In this document: positions 53,734 to 64,000 of the stretch, piece by piece
Layout: each line of letters starts with the position of its first letter
Numbering within the stretch: position 1 is the first letter of the stretch
NCBI RefSeq assembly: GCF_018881815.1
Contig: NZ_JACVPP010000001.1
Location: forward strand, 1,233,097 to 1,297,096
Reading direction: 5' to 3'
Length of the DNA stretch: 64,000 bases
DNA from: Polynucleobacter sp. MWH-HuK1
GTDB taxonomy: Bacteria; Pseudomonadota; Gammaproteobacteria; Burkholderiales; Burkholderiaceae
The notes under the pieces: model-generated
Databases searched by the model: none
What the model was told of the DNA's origin: nothing
What the model saw: the letters and a program-made list of their open reading frames with translations, nothing else
Made by a program: the position numbers and the translations under genes

Positions 53734-56478
53734 ATGGCAACAACAGTAAAAGTACTCGCTAAAGAATTAAAACGTACCGCGCCAGACCTCTTGGAGCAGC
53801 TGAAGGCGGCTGGCATCGAAAAAGCTTCTGAGGACGATAGCATTACCGAAAAGGACAAAACGGTCCTGCTCGAGCACTTACAAAAAGCGCACGGTAGCGC
53901 TGACACAGGCGCGCGTAAAAAGATTACTTTAATCAAGCGCGAGAGCTCAGAGATTCGTCAGGCAGACTCTGCTGGACGTACTCGTACCGTACAAGTGGAA
54001 GTGCGCAAAAAGCGTGTGCTCGTTAAGGCGGGTGATAAGGCTCCTGAGCCAGTAGAAGCTCCAGCAAAAGCGGCGGCTAAAGCTGCGCCAGCTAAACCAG
54101 TTATTTCTGAAGAAGAGTTAGAGAAGCGTGCAGCCGAGGCAACTCGCCAAGCTGAGTTACTAGCTCGTCAAGAAGCAGAAATGAAAGCGGCTGAAGAGGC
54201 GCGCCAAAAAGAAGTTGCCGCTCCTGTTGTGAAGGAAGTTGCTCCTGTAGATGATGCTCCGGCTGCTGCTGCAGAGAAAAAGGCGACTGCTGATAAAGCT
54301 GCAAAAGAGTTAGCCGCAACAAAAGAAAAAGAATTAGCAGACATTCGTGTGCGTCGTGCTGCGGCTGAAGCTGAGGCTTTGGCGATTCGCGATATGATGA
54401 GTGCTCCTGCTCGTGTTCTAAAGGCGCCAAGTGAAGTTGCTGCCGAAGAAGCGAAAAAAGGTACTTTACACAAGCCCGCCAAAGCTGAGGGCGCTGAAGA
54501 CAAGAAGAAGTCCGCAGCTAAAGTTGGCGGCAAAACCATTAAATCTTCCGAGACATCTTCCACTTGGCAAGAGGAGGGCGCCAAGAAACCTGGCGGCTTA
54601 AAAACTCGTGGTGATTCATCTGGTGGTGTTGGTGGTTGGCGTTCTGGCGGCGGTCGTAAGAAACAGCGTCAAATCGCTGAAGCAAACGTCGACACAAACT
54701 TCCAAGTACCTACTGAGCCGGTTGTGCGTGATGTTCATGTTCCAGAAACGATTACTGTTGCTGAGTTAGCCCATGCAATGGCAGTGAAGAGTGCAGAAGT
54801 GATTAAGTTATTGATGGGTATGGGCCAAATGGTCACCATCAACCAAGTACTTGATCAAGATACTGCAATGATCATTGTTGAAGAAATGGGTCACAAAGCC
54901 TTTGCTGCGAAACTGGATGATCCAGATTTAGATCTCGGTACCGACGGTCATGATGCGGAGTTATTACCACGTCCCCCAGTTGTAACAGTGATGGGTCACG
55001 TTGACCACGGTAAAACATCTTTGCTCGATAAGATTCGTGCAGCAAAAGTGGCTACCGGTGAAGCCGGTGGTATCACTCAGCATATTGGTGCCTACCACGT
55101 AGAAACCCCGCGCGGCATGATTACATTCTTGGATACTCCGGGTCACGAAGCCTTTACGGCAATGCGTGCTCGAGGTGCTAAAGCAACTGATATCGTGATT
55201 TTGGTGGTTGCTGCTGATGACGGCGTGATGCCGCAAACTAAAGAAGCAATTCATCACGCAATTGCAGGTGGTGTGCCTTTGGTAGTAGCGATCAATAAGA
55301 TTGATAAACCAGAAGCCAATTCTGAGCGCGTTAAAACAGAATTGGTTGCCGAGCAAGTGGTTCCTGAAGAATACGGTGGCGATGTGCCATTTATTCCGGT
55401 GTCCGCAAAAACTGGTGAAGGTATCGATGCTTTGCTAGAGAATGTTCTTTTACAAGCTGAAATCCTGGAGTTGAAAGCACCAAAAGAAGCGCCGGCCCAA
55501 GGCTTGGTTATTGAAGCCCGTTTGGATAAAGGTAAGGGACCTGTTGCAACCATCTTGGTTCAATCTGGAACGCTCAAGCGTGGCGATATGTTGCTAGCTG
55601 GTTCTACATTTGGTCGCGTGCGCGCCATGATGGATGAGAATGGCAAGCCATGCAACGAAGCTGGTCCATCTATTCCGGTGGAAATTCAAGGTTTATCAGA
55701 AGTTCCTGCTGCAGGCGAGGCAGTGCAAGTGGTGCCTGATGAGCGTAAGGCTCGTGAAATTGCACTCTTCCGTCAAGGCAAGTTCCGTGATGTGAAGTTG
55801 GCTAAACAGCAAGCAGTCAAACTCGAAACCATGATGGAAAACATGGGTGAAGGCGCGATTGAAGCGAAATTGTTACCACTCATCATCAAAGCAGACGTAC
55901 AAGGCTCACAAGAAGCTTTATCTCAGTCTCTTATGAAGCTTTCCACTCCAGAAGTGAAGGTGCAAATCGTTCACGCTGCAGTAGGTGGTATTTCTGAAAC
56001 TGACGTGAATTTAGCGGTTGCTTCTAAGGCCGTCATTATTGGTTTTAACTCCCGTGCCGATGCAGCTGCTCGTAAGCTAGCTGAGAACAATGGTGTGGAT
56101 ATACGTTATCACAACATTATTTATGATGCGGTAGACGAAGTGAAATTAGCCTTGAGCGGTATGTTGACTCCAGATAAGAAAGAAGAAATCACCGGTCTCG
56201 TTGAGATTCGTCAAGTCTTCTTGGTGTCTAAAGTTGGCGCAATTGCTGGTTGCTTGGTCGTTGACGGTATCGTTAAGCGCACTTCAAGTGTTCGTCTATT
56301 GCGCGATAACGTTGTTGTTTGGACTGGTGAGCTTGATTCCCTCAAGCGCTTCAAGGATGACGCAAAAGAAGTTCGTGCTGGTGTTGAGTGTGGCTTGTCA
56401 TTAAAAGGCTACAACGACATTAAAGAGGGCGATCAGCTTGAGGTGTTTGAAGTAACTGAAGTTGCACGTTCACTCTAA
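53734..56478 (+). CDS. infB: Translation initiation factor IF-2
   Basis: IF-2 is the GTPase that brings initiator tRNA to the 30S subunit. The 914-residue product has the N-terminal IF2N domain ([24 protein letters not shown]), a long Ala/Lys/Glu-rich spacer to about 300, a second IF2N segment, then the G domain with GHVDHGKTS (P loop), DTPGHEAF (G3), NKIDKP (G4) and SAKTGEGID (G5), and the C-terminal fMet-tRNA-binding part. The length is normal for beta-proteobacteria. Confidence 0.98.
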   Translation: MATTVKVLAKELKRTAPDLLEQLKAAGIEKASEDDSITEKDKTVLLEHLQKAHGSADTGARKKITLIKRESSEIRQADSAGRTRTVQVEVRKKRVLVKAGDKAPEPVEAPAKAAAKAAPAKPVISEEELEKRAAEATRQAELLARQEAEMKAAEEARQKEVAAPVVKEVAPVDDAPAAAAEKKATADKAAKELAATKEKELADIRVRRAAAEAEALAIRDMMSAPARVLKAPSEVAAEEAKKGTLHKPAKAEGAEDKKKSAAKVGGKTIKSSETSSTWQEEGAKKPGGLKTRGDSSGGVGGWRSGGGRKKQRQIAEANVDTNFQVPTEPVVRDVHVPETITVAELAHAMAVKSAEVIKLLMGMGQMVTINQVLDQDTAMIIVEEMGHKAFAAKLDDPDLDLGTDGHDAELLPRPPVVTVMGHVDHGKTSLLDKIRAAKVATGEAGGITQHIGAYHVETPRGMITFLDTPGHEAFTAMRARGAKATDIVILVVAADDGVMPQTKEAIHHAIAGGVPLVVAINKIDKPEANSERVKTELVAEQVVPEEYGGDVPFIPVSAKTGEGIDALLENVLLQAEILELKAPKEAPAQGLVIEARLDKGKGPVATILVQSGTLKRGDMLLAGSTFGRVRAMMDENGKPCNEAGPSIPVEIQGLSEVPAAGEAVQVVPDERKAREIALFRQGKFRDVKLAKQQAVKLETMMENMGEGAIEAKLLPLIIKADVQGSQEALSQSLMKLSTPEVKVQIVHAAVGGISETDVNLAVASKAVIIGFNSRADAAARKLAENNGVDIRYHNIIYDAVDEVKLALSGMLTPDKKEEITGLVEIRQVFLVSKVGAIAGCLVVDGIVKRTSSVRLLRDNVVVWTGELDSLKRFKDDAKEVRAGVECGLSLKGYNDIKEGDQLEVFEVTEVARSL

Positions 56479-56483
56479 GCAAT

Positions 56484-56852
56484 ATGCATAAGACTAGCCC
56501 GCATCGCAACCAGCGTCTTGCTGATCAAATTCAGCGAGACCTGGCCGAACTCATTCCTCGTGAATTGCGCAGTCCAAGTTTAGGTTTGATTACTTTGCAA
56601 AGTATTGAGCTCACGCCTGACTTAGCGCATGCCAAAGTATTCTTTACTGTTTTAGGCGCTGAGCCTGAGCATGCTTTAAAAGCGCTTCAGGAAAAAGCCG
56701 GCTATTTGCATTCATTACTGTTTAAGCGTTTGCACATCCATACAGTGCCTACATTGCATTTTCACTATGACAGCTCAGTTGAGCATGGCATAGAGATGTC
56801 TCGTTTGATCGATCAGGCAGTCGAGAGCGATCATAAAGACGAGACAAAGTAA
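56484..56852 (+). CDS. rbfA: 30S ribosome-binding factor RbfA
   Basis: RbfA is a cold-shock factor for 16S rRNA 5'-end maturation. The 122-residue product has the RbfA KH-like fold: [52 protein letters not shown], then [28 protein letters not shown]. It lies 5 bases after infB and 3 bases before truB, so the five genes form one transcript. Confidence 0.97.
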   Translation: MHKTSPHRNQRLADQIQRDLAELIPRELRSPSLGLITLQSIELTPDLAHAKVFFTVLGAEPEHALKALQEKAGYLHSLLFKRLHIHTVPTLHFHYDSSVEHGIEMSRLIDQAVESDHKDETK

Positions 56853-56855
56853 TTT

Positions 56856-57767
56856 ATGGCTATCAGAATCGACGGCGTAGTACTGCTAGATAAGCCTGCT
56901 GGAATGAGTTCGCAGGGCGCAGTTACTGCAGTCAAACGTGCTTTTAACGCTGATAAGGCTGGACATACTGGTACTTTAGATCCATTGGCAACTGGTTTGT
57001 TGCCTATTTGCTTGGGTGAAGCTACCAAGTACTCTCAAGACTTGCTCGAGGCAGATAAAACTTATATTGCGCAAGTGAAATTTGGTTCACGCACCGATAC
57101 AGGCGATGCAGAAGGTCAAATTGTTGAAGAGTTACCATTACCAACATTCGCAAGTGACGCTGAAATGAAGGCCTGCTTAGAAGCGCTGCTGCCTAAATTT
57201 ACAGGCGCTATTTCTCAAGTGCCACCAATGTACTCGGCTTTGAAACGCGATGGTAAACCTCTTTATGAATATGCTCGTGCTGGTGTGGAATTAGAGCGTG
57301 CACCGCGTGACATCATTATTCACTCCATTCGCTGGGTTAATATCAACTGGCCAGAGGCTACTCTAGAAGTGAGTTGTAGCAAGGGCACTTATGTTCGTGT
57401 TCTGGCTGAAGATATTGGCAATGCTCTGGGTTGCGGTGCTCATTTGCAGGGTTTGCGTCGTACTGAAGTAGGGCACCTTACTCTCGAACAGTCTTTTACG
57501 ATTGAATCAATCCAAAGCGGTCTACAAAATACCGCTGACTATATATTGCCAGTAGATGCACTCTTGCAAACCTTGCCACACCTCACAGTAGATGAGCAAC
57601 AGGCTAAGCGCCTTGAGATGGGGCAACGCGTTCCGCTCAATTTACCTTCTATCGAGGCATTAGTGCGCATCTATCGCGCAACTGCTGCTCCCCATAACTT
57701 TATTGGTACTGCCGATTGGCGTTCTGGAGTTTTGCATCCGAAGCGTTTAATTTCGCAGGTACATTAA
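56856..57767 (+). CDS. truB: tRNA pseudouridine-55 synthase TruB
   Basis: TruB makes pseudouridine 55 in the T-loop of nearly all tRNAs. The 303-residue product shows DGVVLLDKPAGMSSQGAVTAVKRAF, the catalytic HTGTLDPLATGLLPICLGEATK (Asp in GTLDP), and SCSKGTYVRVLAEDIGNALGCGAHLQGLRRTEVG. A C-terminal PUA-like segment follows. It ends the rimP operon. Confidence 0.97.
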   Translation: MAIRIDGVVLLDKPAGMSSQGAVTAVKRAFNADKAGHTGTLDPLATGLLPICLGEATKYSQDLLEADKTYIAQVKFGSRTDTGDAEGQIVEELPLPTFASDAEMKACLEALLPKFTGAISQVPPMYSALKRDGKPLYEYARAGVELERAPRDIIIHSIRWVNINWPEATLEVSCSKGTYVRVLAEDIGNALGCGAHLQGLRRTEVGHLTLEQSFTIESIQSGLQNTADYILPVDALLQTLPHLTVDEQQAKRLEMGQRVPLNLPSIEALVRIYRATAAPHNFIGTADWRSGVLHPKRLISQVH

Positions 57768-57819
57768 GCAATCATTATTTATAACCCTTTTTACTTATCT
57801 TTAACTTTAGAAGCTTCAC

Positions 57820-59637
<1,818 letters not shown>

Positions 59638-59656
59638 GCTAGCTTAGTTTCACAAC

Positions 59657-59681
59657 AAAAGTCACCTGCTGGTGGCTTTTG
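59657..59681 (+). terminator. Terminator after typA
   Basis: AAAAGTCACC (59657-59666) pairs with GGTGGCTTTT (59671-59680), with one G-T pair and a TGCT loop. The T-run is short (four bases). Confidence 0.8.
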
Positions 59682-59750
59682 TTCTTCATTGAAATCAGAA
59701 TACAAAAAATAATAAAAATATTTAAATATCCGTTTAATAAATAGACATAC

Positions 59751-62102
59751 ATGCTGCCATCGATTGAACAACGCCTTGCAAATGAACTCTCCGCTAAGCC
59801 TACTCAAGTAGCTGCTGCTATAGCCCTGATGGATGAGGGTGCCACCGTTCCATTTATTGCTCGTTACCGTAAAGAAGCCACCGGTGGATTGGATGACGCG
59901 CAATTACGTTTATTGGAAGAACGCCTTAGTTATCTTCGTGAATTAGAAGAACGTCGCAAAACAATCGTTACCTCCATTGAAGAGCAGAAGAAGATGACGC
60001 CAGAGTTACTCAAAGCCATCATGTTGGCGGAGGATAAAACTCGCCTAGAGGATCTATACCTTCCATATAAGCCTAAGCGCAGGACTAAGGCTCAGATTGC
60101 CTTAGAAGCTGGCTTAGAGCCACTGGCGAATGATTTGCTCACTAATCCAAATTTGGACCCTGAAACAGAGGCTGCCAAATACATTAAAGAAGCGTTTGAC
60201 GTAGATGGCACTAGTAACCCTGGAGTGCCTGACACCAAGGCGGCTCTCGAGGGCGCTCGTCAGATATTGATGGAGCGTTTTGCTGAAGACGCCACGCTAG
60301 TTCAGTCACTTAGAGAGTATTTGCAAGACCATGGAGTAGTAGAGTCCAAAGTGATTGCTGGTAAAGAACAAGAGGGTGAAAAATTTGCAGACTACTTTGA
60401 TTACTCTGAACCTATTAAAGCCATTCCTTCGCATCGCGCTTTAGCCTTATTTAGAGGTCGCCGTGAGCAGGTGCTAATGGTGAGCTTGCGTTTAGATTCT
60501 GAAGAAGAAAAACCAAAATGGGATTCACCGCACAATCCTTGCGAGACTCGTATCGCTAATCACTTCATGATTAAAAATGATGGCCGCCCAGCCGATGCAT
60601 GGTTGGCGGATACCGTGCGCTGGACTTGGCGAATCAAATTTTCTTTACATTTAGAGTCAGAGCTCATGACTGCACTGCGTGAGCGATCAGAAACTGAGGC
60701 AATCAATGTCTTTGCTCGTAACCTCAAAGACTTGCTCTTAGCCGCTCCAGCTGGTCCTAGAGTAACCATTGGCTTAGATCCTGGCATGCGAACTGGTGTG
60801 AAGGTGGCGGTCGTTGATGCCACAGGCAAAGTGGTTGATACCGATGTGATTTATCCGCACCAGCCTAAGAATGATTGGGCAGGTTCATTGCATACCTTGG
60901 CTAAATTGGCTGAGAAACACAGTGCGACACTAATTTCTATTGGTAATGGCACAGCATCTCGTGAGACGGATAAGTTGGCTCAAGAGCTCATTAAGGCAAA
61001 GCCTGAGTTAAAGCTGACTAAGATTGTTGTCTCTGAAGCAGGTGCCTCTGTTTATTCTGCCTCCGAGTATGCCTCTAAAGAATTGCCTGGTATGGATGTT
61101 TCATTGCGTGGCGCTGTATCTATCGCTAGAAGACTTCAAGATCCATTAGCTGAATTAGTGAAAATCGACCCTAAATCAATTGGCGTAGGTCAGTACCAGC
61201 ATGATGTGATGCAAACCCAATTGGCCAAATCTTTGGTTGCGGTTGTAGAGGACTGTGTGAATGCGGTCGGTGTTGATGTGAACACAGCCTCTGCGCCATT
61301 GCTAGCAAGGGTTTCAGGGTTAAGCACTGCCGTAGCGGAAGGCATCGTGGCCTATCGTGATAGCAAAGGAGCATTCAAGTCGAGAGCAGACCTCAAGAGT
61401 GTTCCGCGCCTTGGAGAGAAGACTTACGAACAAGCTGCAGGATTCTTGCGCATCATGAATGGCAATAATCCATTAGATGCCTCTGCAGTTCATCCAGAAT
61501 CCTATCCATTGGTTGAAAAAATTCTGAAAGATATTAAGAAGGGTGTAAAAGAAGTGATTGGTGATTCCGCTCTTCTTAAATCACTCTCACCAGAAAAGTA
61601 TGCTGATGGACAGTTTGGTGTGCCAACGGTTACTGACATTATGAGGGAGTTAGAAAAGCCAGGTCGTGACCCCCGCCCAGAATTTACTACGGCGACTTTT
61701 AAGGATGGAGTAGAAAAAATCAGCGATCTGAATGCTGACATGATTCTAGAGGGCGTTGTTACTAACGTGGCGGCCTTTGGTGCCTTCGTAGACATTGGCG
61801 TACATCAAGATGGCTTGGTACATATTTCAGCGCTCTCCAATACCTTTGTAAAAGATCCGCATAGCGTTGTGAAAGCAGGTCAGGTCGTCAAGGTTAAAGT
61901 GCTTGAGGTAGATGAAAAGCGAAAGCGAATCGCCTTAACAATGCGTTTGAGTGATGAGGCGCCTAAAGTGGGAGCTAAGCCTGAACAAAGAGTCCCAAAT
62001 CGCCCACGCACAGCAGAGCCTAAAAAGCCGCAAGAGGATAGAAGGCAGGCGCTGCCTATCAATAATGCGATGGCAGCGGCTTTTAGTAAGCTCAAAAAAT
62101 AA
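59751..62102 (+). CDS. tex: Transcription accessory protein Tex
   Basis: Tex is an RNA-binding protein related to eukaryotic Spt6. The 783-residue product has the N-terminal helix-turn-helix, a YqgF RNase-H-like domain with [30 protein letters not shown], helix-hairpin-helix repeats ([30 protein letters not shown]) and a C-terminal S1 domain (about 655-725, [29 protein letters not shown]). The last 50 residues are basic and disordered. The ATG at 59751 has no strong Shine-Dalgarno. Confidence 0.96.
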   Translation: MLPSIEQRLANELSAKPTQVAAAIALMDEGATVPFIARYRKEATGGLDDAQLRLLEERLSYLRELEERRKTIVTSIEEQKKMTPELLKAIMLAEDKTRLEDLYLPYKPKRRTKAQIALEAGLEPLANDLLTNPNLDPETEAAKYIKEAFDVDGTSNPGVPDTKAALEGARQILMERFAEDATLVQSLREYLQDHGVVESKVIAGKEQEGEKFADYFDYSEPIKAIPSHRALALFRGRREQVLMVSLRLDSEEEKPKWDSPHNPCETRIANHFMIKNDGRPADAWLADTVRWTWRIKFSLHLESELMTALRERSETEAINVFARNLKDLLLAAPAGPRVTIGLDPGMRTGVKVAVVDATGKVVDTDVIYPHQPKNDWAGSLHTLAKLAEKHSATLISIGNGTASRETDKLAQELIKAKPELKLTKIVVSEAGASVYSASEYASKELPGMDVSLRGAVSIARRLQDPLAELVKIDPKSIGVGQYQHDVMQTQLAKSLVAVVEDCVNAVGVDVNTASAPLLARVSGLSTAVAEGIVAYRDSKGAFKSRADLKSVPRLGEKTYEQAAGFLRIMNGNNPLDASAVHPESYPLVEKILKDIKKGVKEVIGDSALLKSLSPEKYADGQFGVPTVTDIMRELEKPGRDPRPEFTTATFKDGVEKISDLNADMILEGVVTNVAAFGAFVDIGVHQDGLVHISALSNTFVKDPHSVVKAGQVVKVKVLEVDEKRKRIALTMRLSDEAPKVGAKPEQRVPNRPRTAEPKKPQEDRRQALPINNAMAAAFSKLKK

Positions 62103-62136
62103 AGGGTAAATCAATCCCAAGCCGAGCATCAAAGTA

Positions 62137-62194
62137 ATTACAGGCTCTAGAGGTCTGTAATATTTCTGTCATATGTTTCTATATAATTGGAAAT
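62137..62194 (+). promoter_or_regulatory. Candidate arsR operator and promoter
   Basis: ATTACAG (62137-62143) and CTGTAAT (62155-62161) form a palindrome around CTCTAGAG, and an imperfect inverted repeat with TTTC and GAAA arms lies at about 62170-62196, right over the start region. An ArsR-type regulator could bind either. The first repeat could instead be the end hairpin of tex, though no T-run follows. Confidence 0.45.
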
Positions 62195-62524
62195 ATGAAA
62201 AATACAGATGCTGTTCAAGCCTTTCTAGCTTTAGGCCAAGAGTCAAGACTCAATGTTTTTCGCTTAATTGTGCAACGTGGCGATGTTGGTCTTACGCCAA
62301 GCCAAATTATTGAGAAGTTGGGTATTCCAAACGCTACTTTGAGCTTTCACCTCAAGGAGTTGGCGCATGCAGATCTCCTGTTAGTTGAGAGACAGGGTCG
62401 TAACTTAATCTATCGTCCAAATGCCAAGCTTGTGAAAAATCTCAGTGAATTCTTATTGGAAAACTGCTGTGGTGGGCAAGACTGCAGCACTGTCAAAGCT
62501 ATCAAAAGGTCTAAATCAGTATGA
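62195..62524 (+). CDS. arsR: ArsR family arsenic repressor
   Basis: This winged-helix repressor releases DNA on binding arsenite. The 109-residue product has AFLALGQESRLNVFRLIVQRG, the recognition helix PNATLSFHLKELAHADLLL and the wing VERQGRNLIYRP. The arsenite-binding cysteines are at the C-terminus: Cys91, Cys92 and Cys97 in ENCCGGQDC, the arrangement known from the Acidithiobacillus-type ArsR, not the CVC helix of the E. coli type. It overlaps arsC by 4 bases. Confidence 0.93.
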   Translation: MKNTDAVQAFLALGQESRLNVFRLIVQRGDVGLTPSQIIEKLGIPNATLSFHLKELAHADLLLVERQGRNLIYRPNAKLVKNLSEFLLENCCGGQDCSTVKAIKRSKSV

Positions 62525-63000
62525 AGCAATACAACATTCTTTTTCTTTGCACTCATAATTCAGCGCGCTCAATTTTGGGGGAGGCATTAGCCTCTACACA
62601 TCCAAGCGGCAAGTTGAGAGGTTTCTCAGCAGGCTCTACGCCTGGAGCCGGCGTTAATCCTATTGCAGCAGATATCGCTGTAGAGCTTGGCATGGATCGA
62701 GCCTTACTCAAATCCAAAAGCTGGGACGTTTTTGGCGAACCAAATGCTCCTAAGATGGATTTCATCGTTACCGTCTGTGATAACGCTGCTGGAGAGGTTT
62801 GTCCTTTCTGGCCAGGTAATCCTGTAACGGCGCACTGGGGTTTTCCTGATCCATCACAAGTCCAGGGCACCGATATTGAAAAGAGGGCTGCTTTTAATGA
62901 GCTAATGAATGGTCTCAAAAAGCGCATCGACATCTTGGCTGAGATGCCATTGGATAAATTAGATTCCATGAGCCTCAAGAACATTCACGCTCAGATTTAA
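62521..63000 (+). CDS. arsC: Arsenate reductase ArsC, low-molecular-weight phosphatase type
   Basis: ArsC reduces arsenate to arsenite for export. The 159-residue product has the P-loop CTHNSARS (Cys10) with FLCTHNSARSILGEA, the redox cysteine area VTVCDNAAGEVCPFWPG (Cys89 and Cys96) and the catalytic Asp in GFPDPSQ. The three cysteines match the thioredoxin-coupled class. It overlaps arsR and is followed after 12 bases by the arsenite pump. Confidence 0.94.
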   Translation: MKQYNILFLCTHNSARSILGEALASTHPSGKLRGFSAGSTPGAGVNPIAADIAVELGMDRALLKSKSWDVFGEPNAPKMDFIVTVCDNAAGEVCPFWPGNPVTAHWGFPDPSQVQGTDIEKRAAFNELMNGLKKRIDILAEMPLDKLDSMSLKNIHAQI

Positions 63001-63012
63001 CTAAATGGCCCC

Positions 63013-64000
63013 ATGACTTCATTAACTAAAAAACTATCATTTCTGGATCGCTACTTAACGGTTTGGATTTTTGCTGCTATGGTACTTGGTATTGGCTTGG
63101 GATACTTTTTCCCAGGGGTAGAGGGCTTCATCAATTCATTCCAGGTAGGCAGCACTAATTACCCCATTGCGATTGGCTTGATTTTGATGATGTATCCACC
63201 TTTCGCAAAAGTTCGTTATGAAGATCTGCCAGATGTCTTTAGGGACAAAAGCATTTTTGCAATAGCCTTCTTGATGAATTGGATCATTGCACCTGCATTT
63301 ATGTTTATGCTGGCGATCATATTTGTGCCTGACCAACCAGAGTACATGGCTGGGCTGATATTGATTGGTATTGCACCGTGTATCGCCATGGTGATTGTCT
63401 GGAATGATATCGCCAAAGGCTCCACAGAATATGCAGCCGGCTTGGTAGCATTTAATGCCATTTTCCAGGTCTTGTTCTTTAGCTTTTACGCCTATTTCTT
63501 TTTAACTGTATTGCCACCATTCTTCGGATTGGCTGGCTCCAACGTCAGTATTACGATTGCAGAAATTGCTAAAACCGTCTTTATCTATCTAGGCATTCCT
63601 TGTATTTCCGGCTTGCTTACTAGGTATGTGGCGCTCAAGATTGTTTCTAAAGAGTGGTATCACGAGAACTTTGTGCCCAGGATCGGAAAGATCACATTAG
63701 TTGCCTTGTTATTTACCATTGTCGTAATGTTTAGCTTGAAGGGTAAGCTAATACTGCAATTACCTGGAGATGTCTTAACAATTGCCATTCCATTGCTCGT
63801 TTATTTTGGTGTGATGTTTGCGATTACCTTTGTCATAACTACCAAGATGGGTTTAGATTACAAACGCTGCTGTACTTTATCTTTCACTGCTTCTAGTAAC
63901 AATTTCGAGCTCGCCATTGCAGTTGCAATAGCTGTTTTTGGTATTAATTCCGGGGCAGCATTTGCAGCGGTAATTGGTCCGCTGGTCGAGGTGCCCATCA
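63013..64000 (+). CDS. ACR3 family arsenite efflux transporter, 3' end outside window
   Basis: The first 329 codons of an arsenite pump are visible: [35 protein letters not shown], then the ACR3 core with [22 protein letters not shown], the catalytic-cysteine area [19 protein letters not shown], and [23 protein letters not shown]. About eight or nine of ten helices are present. These motifs separate ACR3 from ArsB. It is the third gene of arsR-arsC-acr3, so the cell should resist arsenate and arsenite. Confidence 0.95.
   Translation, partial: MTSLTKKLSFLDRYLTVWIFAAMVLGIGLGYFFPGVEGFINSFQVGSTNYPIAIGLILMMYPPFAKVRYEDLPDVFRDKSIFAIAFLMNWIIAPAFMFMLAIIFVPDQPEYMAGLILIGIAPCIAMVIVWNDIAKGSTEYAAGLVAFNAIFQVLFFSFYAYFFLTVLPPFFGLAGSNVSITIAEIAKTVFIYLGIPCISGLLTRYVALKIVSKEWYHENFVPRIGKITLVALLFTIVVMFSLKGKLILQLPGDVLTIAIPLLVYFGVMFAITFVITTKMGLDYKRCCTLSFTASSNNFELAIAVAIAVFGINSGAAFAAVIGPLVEVPI

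Noticed and set aside
54101..54584. Open frames opposite infB, Gln/Leu- and Ala/Ser-rich
   Set aside because: They mirror the Ala/Lys/Glu-rich spacer of IF-2 and have no independent support.

Overview
The window looks like chromosomal DNA of a beta-proteobacterium of the Burkholderiaceae, most probably Polynucleobacter or a close relative. This rests on moderate GC content, compact gene spacing, Bug-family binding proteins, PhnA/SlyX/DUF3422/YaeQ-type Burkholderiales proteins and the core order rimP-nusA-infB-rbfA-truB. It is recognition of families by eye, not a database search. No phage, insertion sequence or CRISPR array is visible.

Layout. 1-2934 is accessory: a partial RND efflux pump on the minus strand, divergent from a BigR/YgaV-type ArsR regulator carrying two in-frame stops and a cysteine-tailed DUF2892 membrane protein. 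2935-3319 is the only gene-free stretch above 300 bases. It holds terminators, a 3' half of tRNA-Lys(UUU) without its 5' half, a tRNA-Ser-like acceptor fragment and a PHO box. 3320-9732 is the complete phosphate regulon pstSCAB-phoU-phoB-phoR. 9745-18170 holds small housekeeping genes (lipoprotein, histone-H1-like fusion protein, YdcH, PhnA, AsmA, holin-like protein, SlyX, DUF1653, luciferase-like oxidoreductase, PIN, YaeQ, COG2509 flavoprotein). 18188-20410 has hemN followed by ompW, with two perfect FNR boxes between them. 20474-31319 has a P-loop kinase, the ABC-F protein Uup, cbpMA, a UxaA hydrolase, pirin, a membrane-anchored TAXI protein with DUF3422, and flavocytochrome c sulfide dehydrogenase.

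31495-35083 is a tightly overlapping trio: ArnT-like glycosyltransferase, sialidase-fold protein and membrane protein. 35177-39374 is a minus-strand catabolic set (Bug binding protein, CitE-like CoA lyase, MmgE/PrpD, FAS1-like/MaoC dehydratase) that may act on a C5 dicarboxylate. chrA overlaps fabI at 39397-41507. 41558-47158 is the yejABEF peptide importer. 47306-48906 has an NlpC/P60 protein without its catalytic cysteine and a patatin lipoprotein. 49070-62102 is information processing (scpB, rluB, rimP-nusA-infB-rbfA-truB, typA, tex). 62195-64000 is an arsenic operon (arsR, arsC, ACR3 pump cut by the window end).

The observations most worth following are the structured leader before rimP, the twice-interrupted redox ArsR regulator, the tRNA scar, the NlpC/P60 protein with Gly at the catalytic Cys position, and the glycosyltransferase/sialidase/membrane trio.
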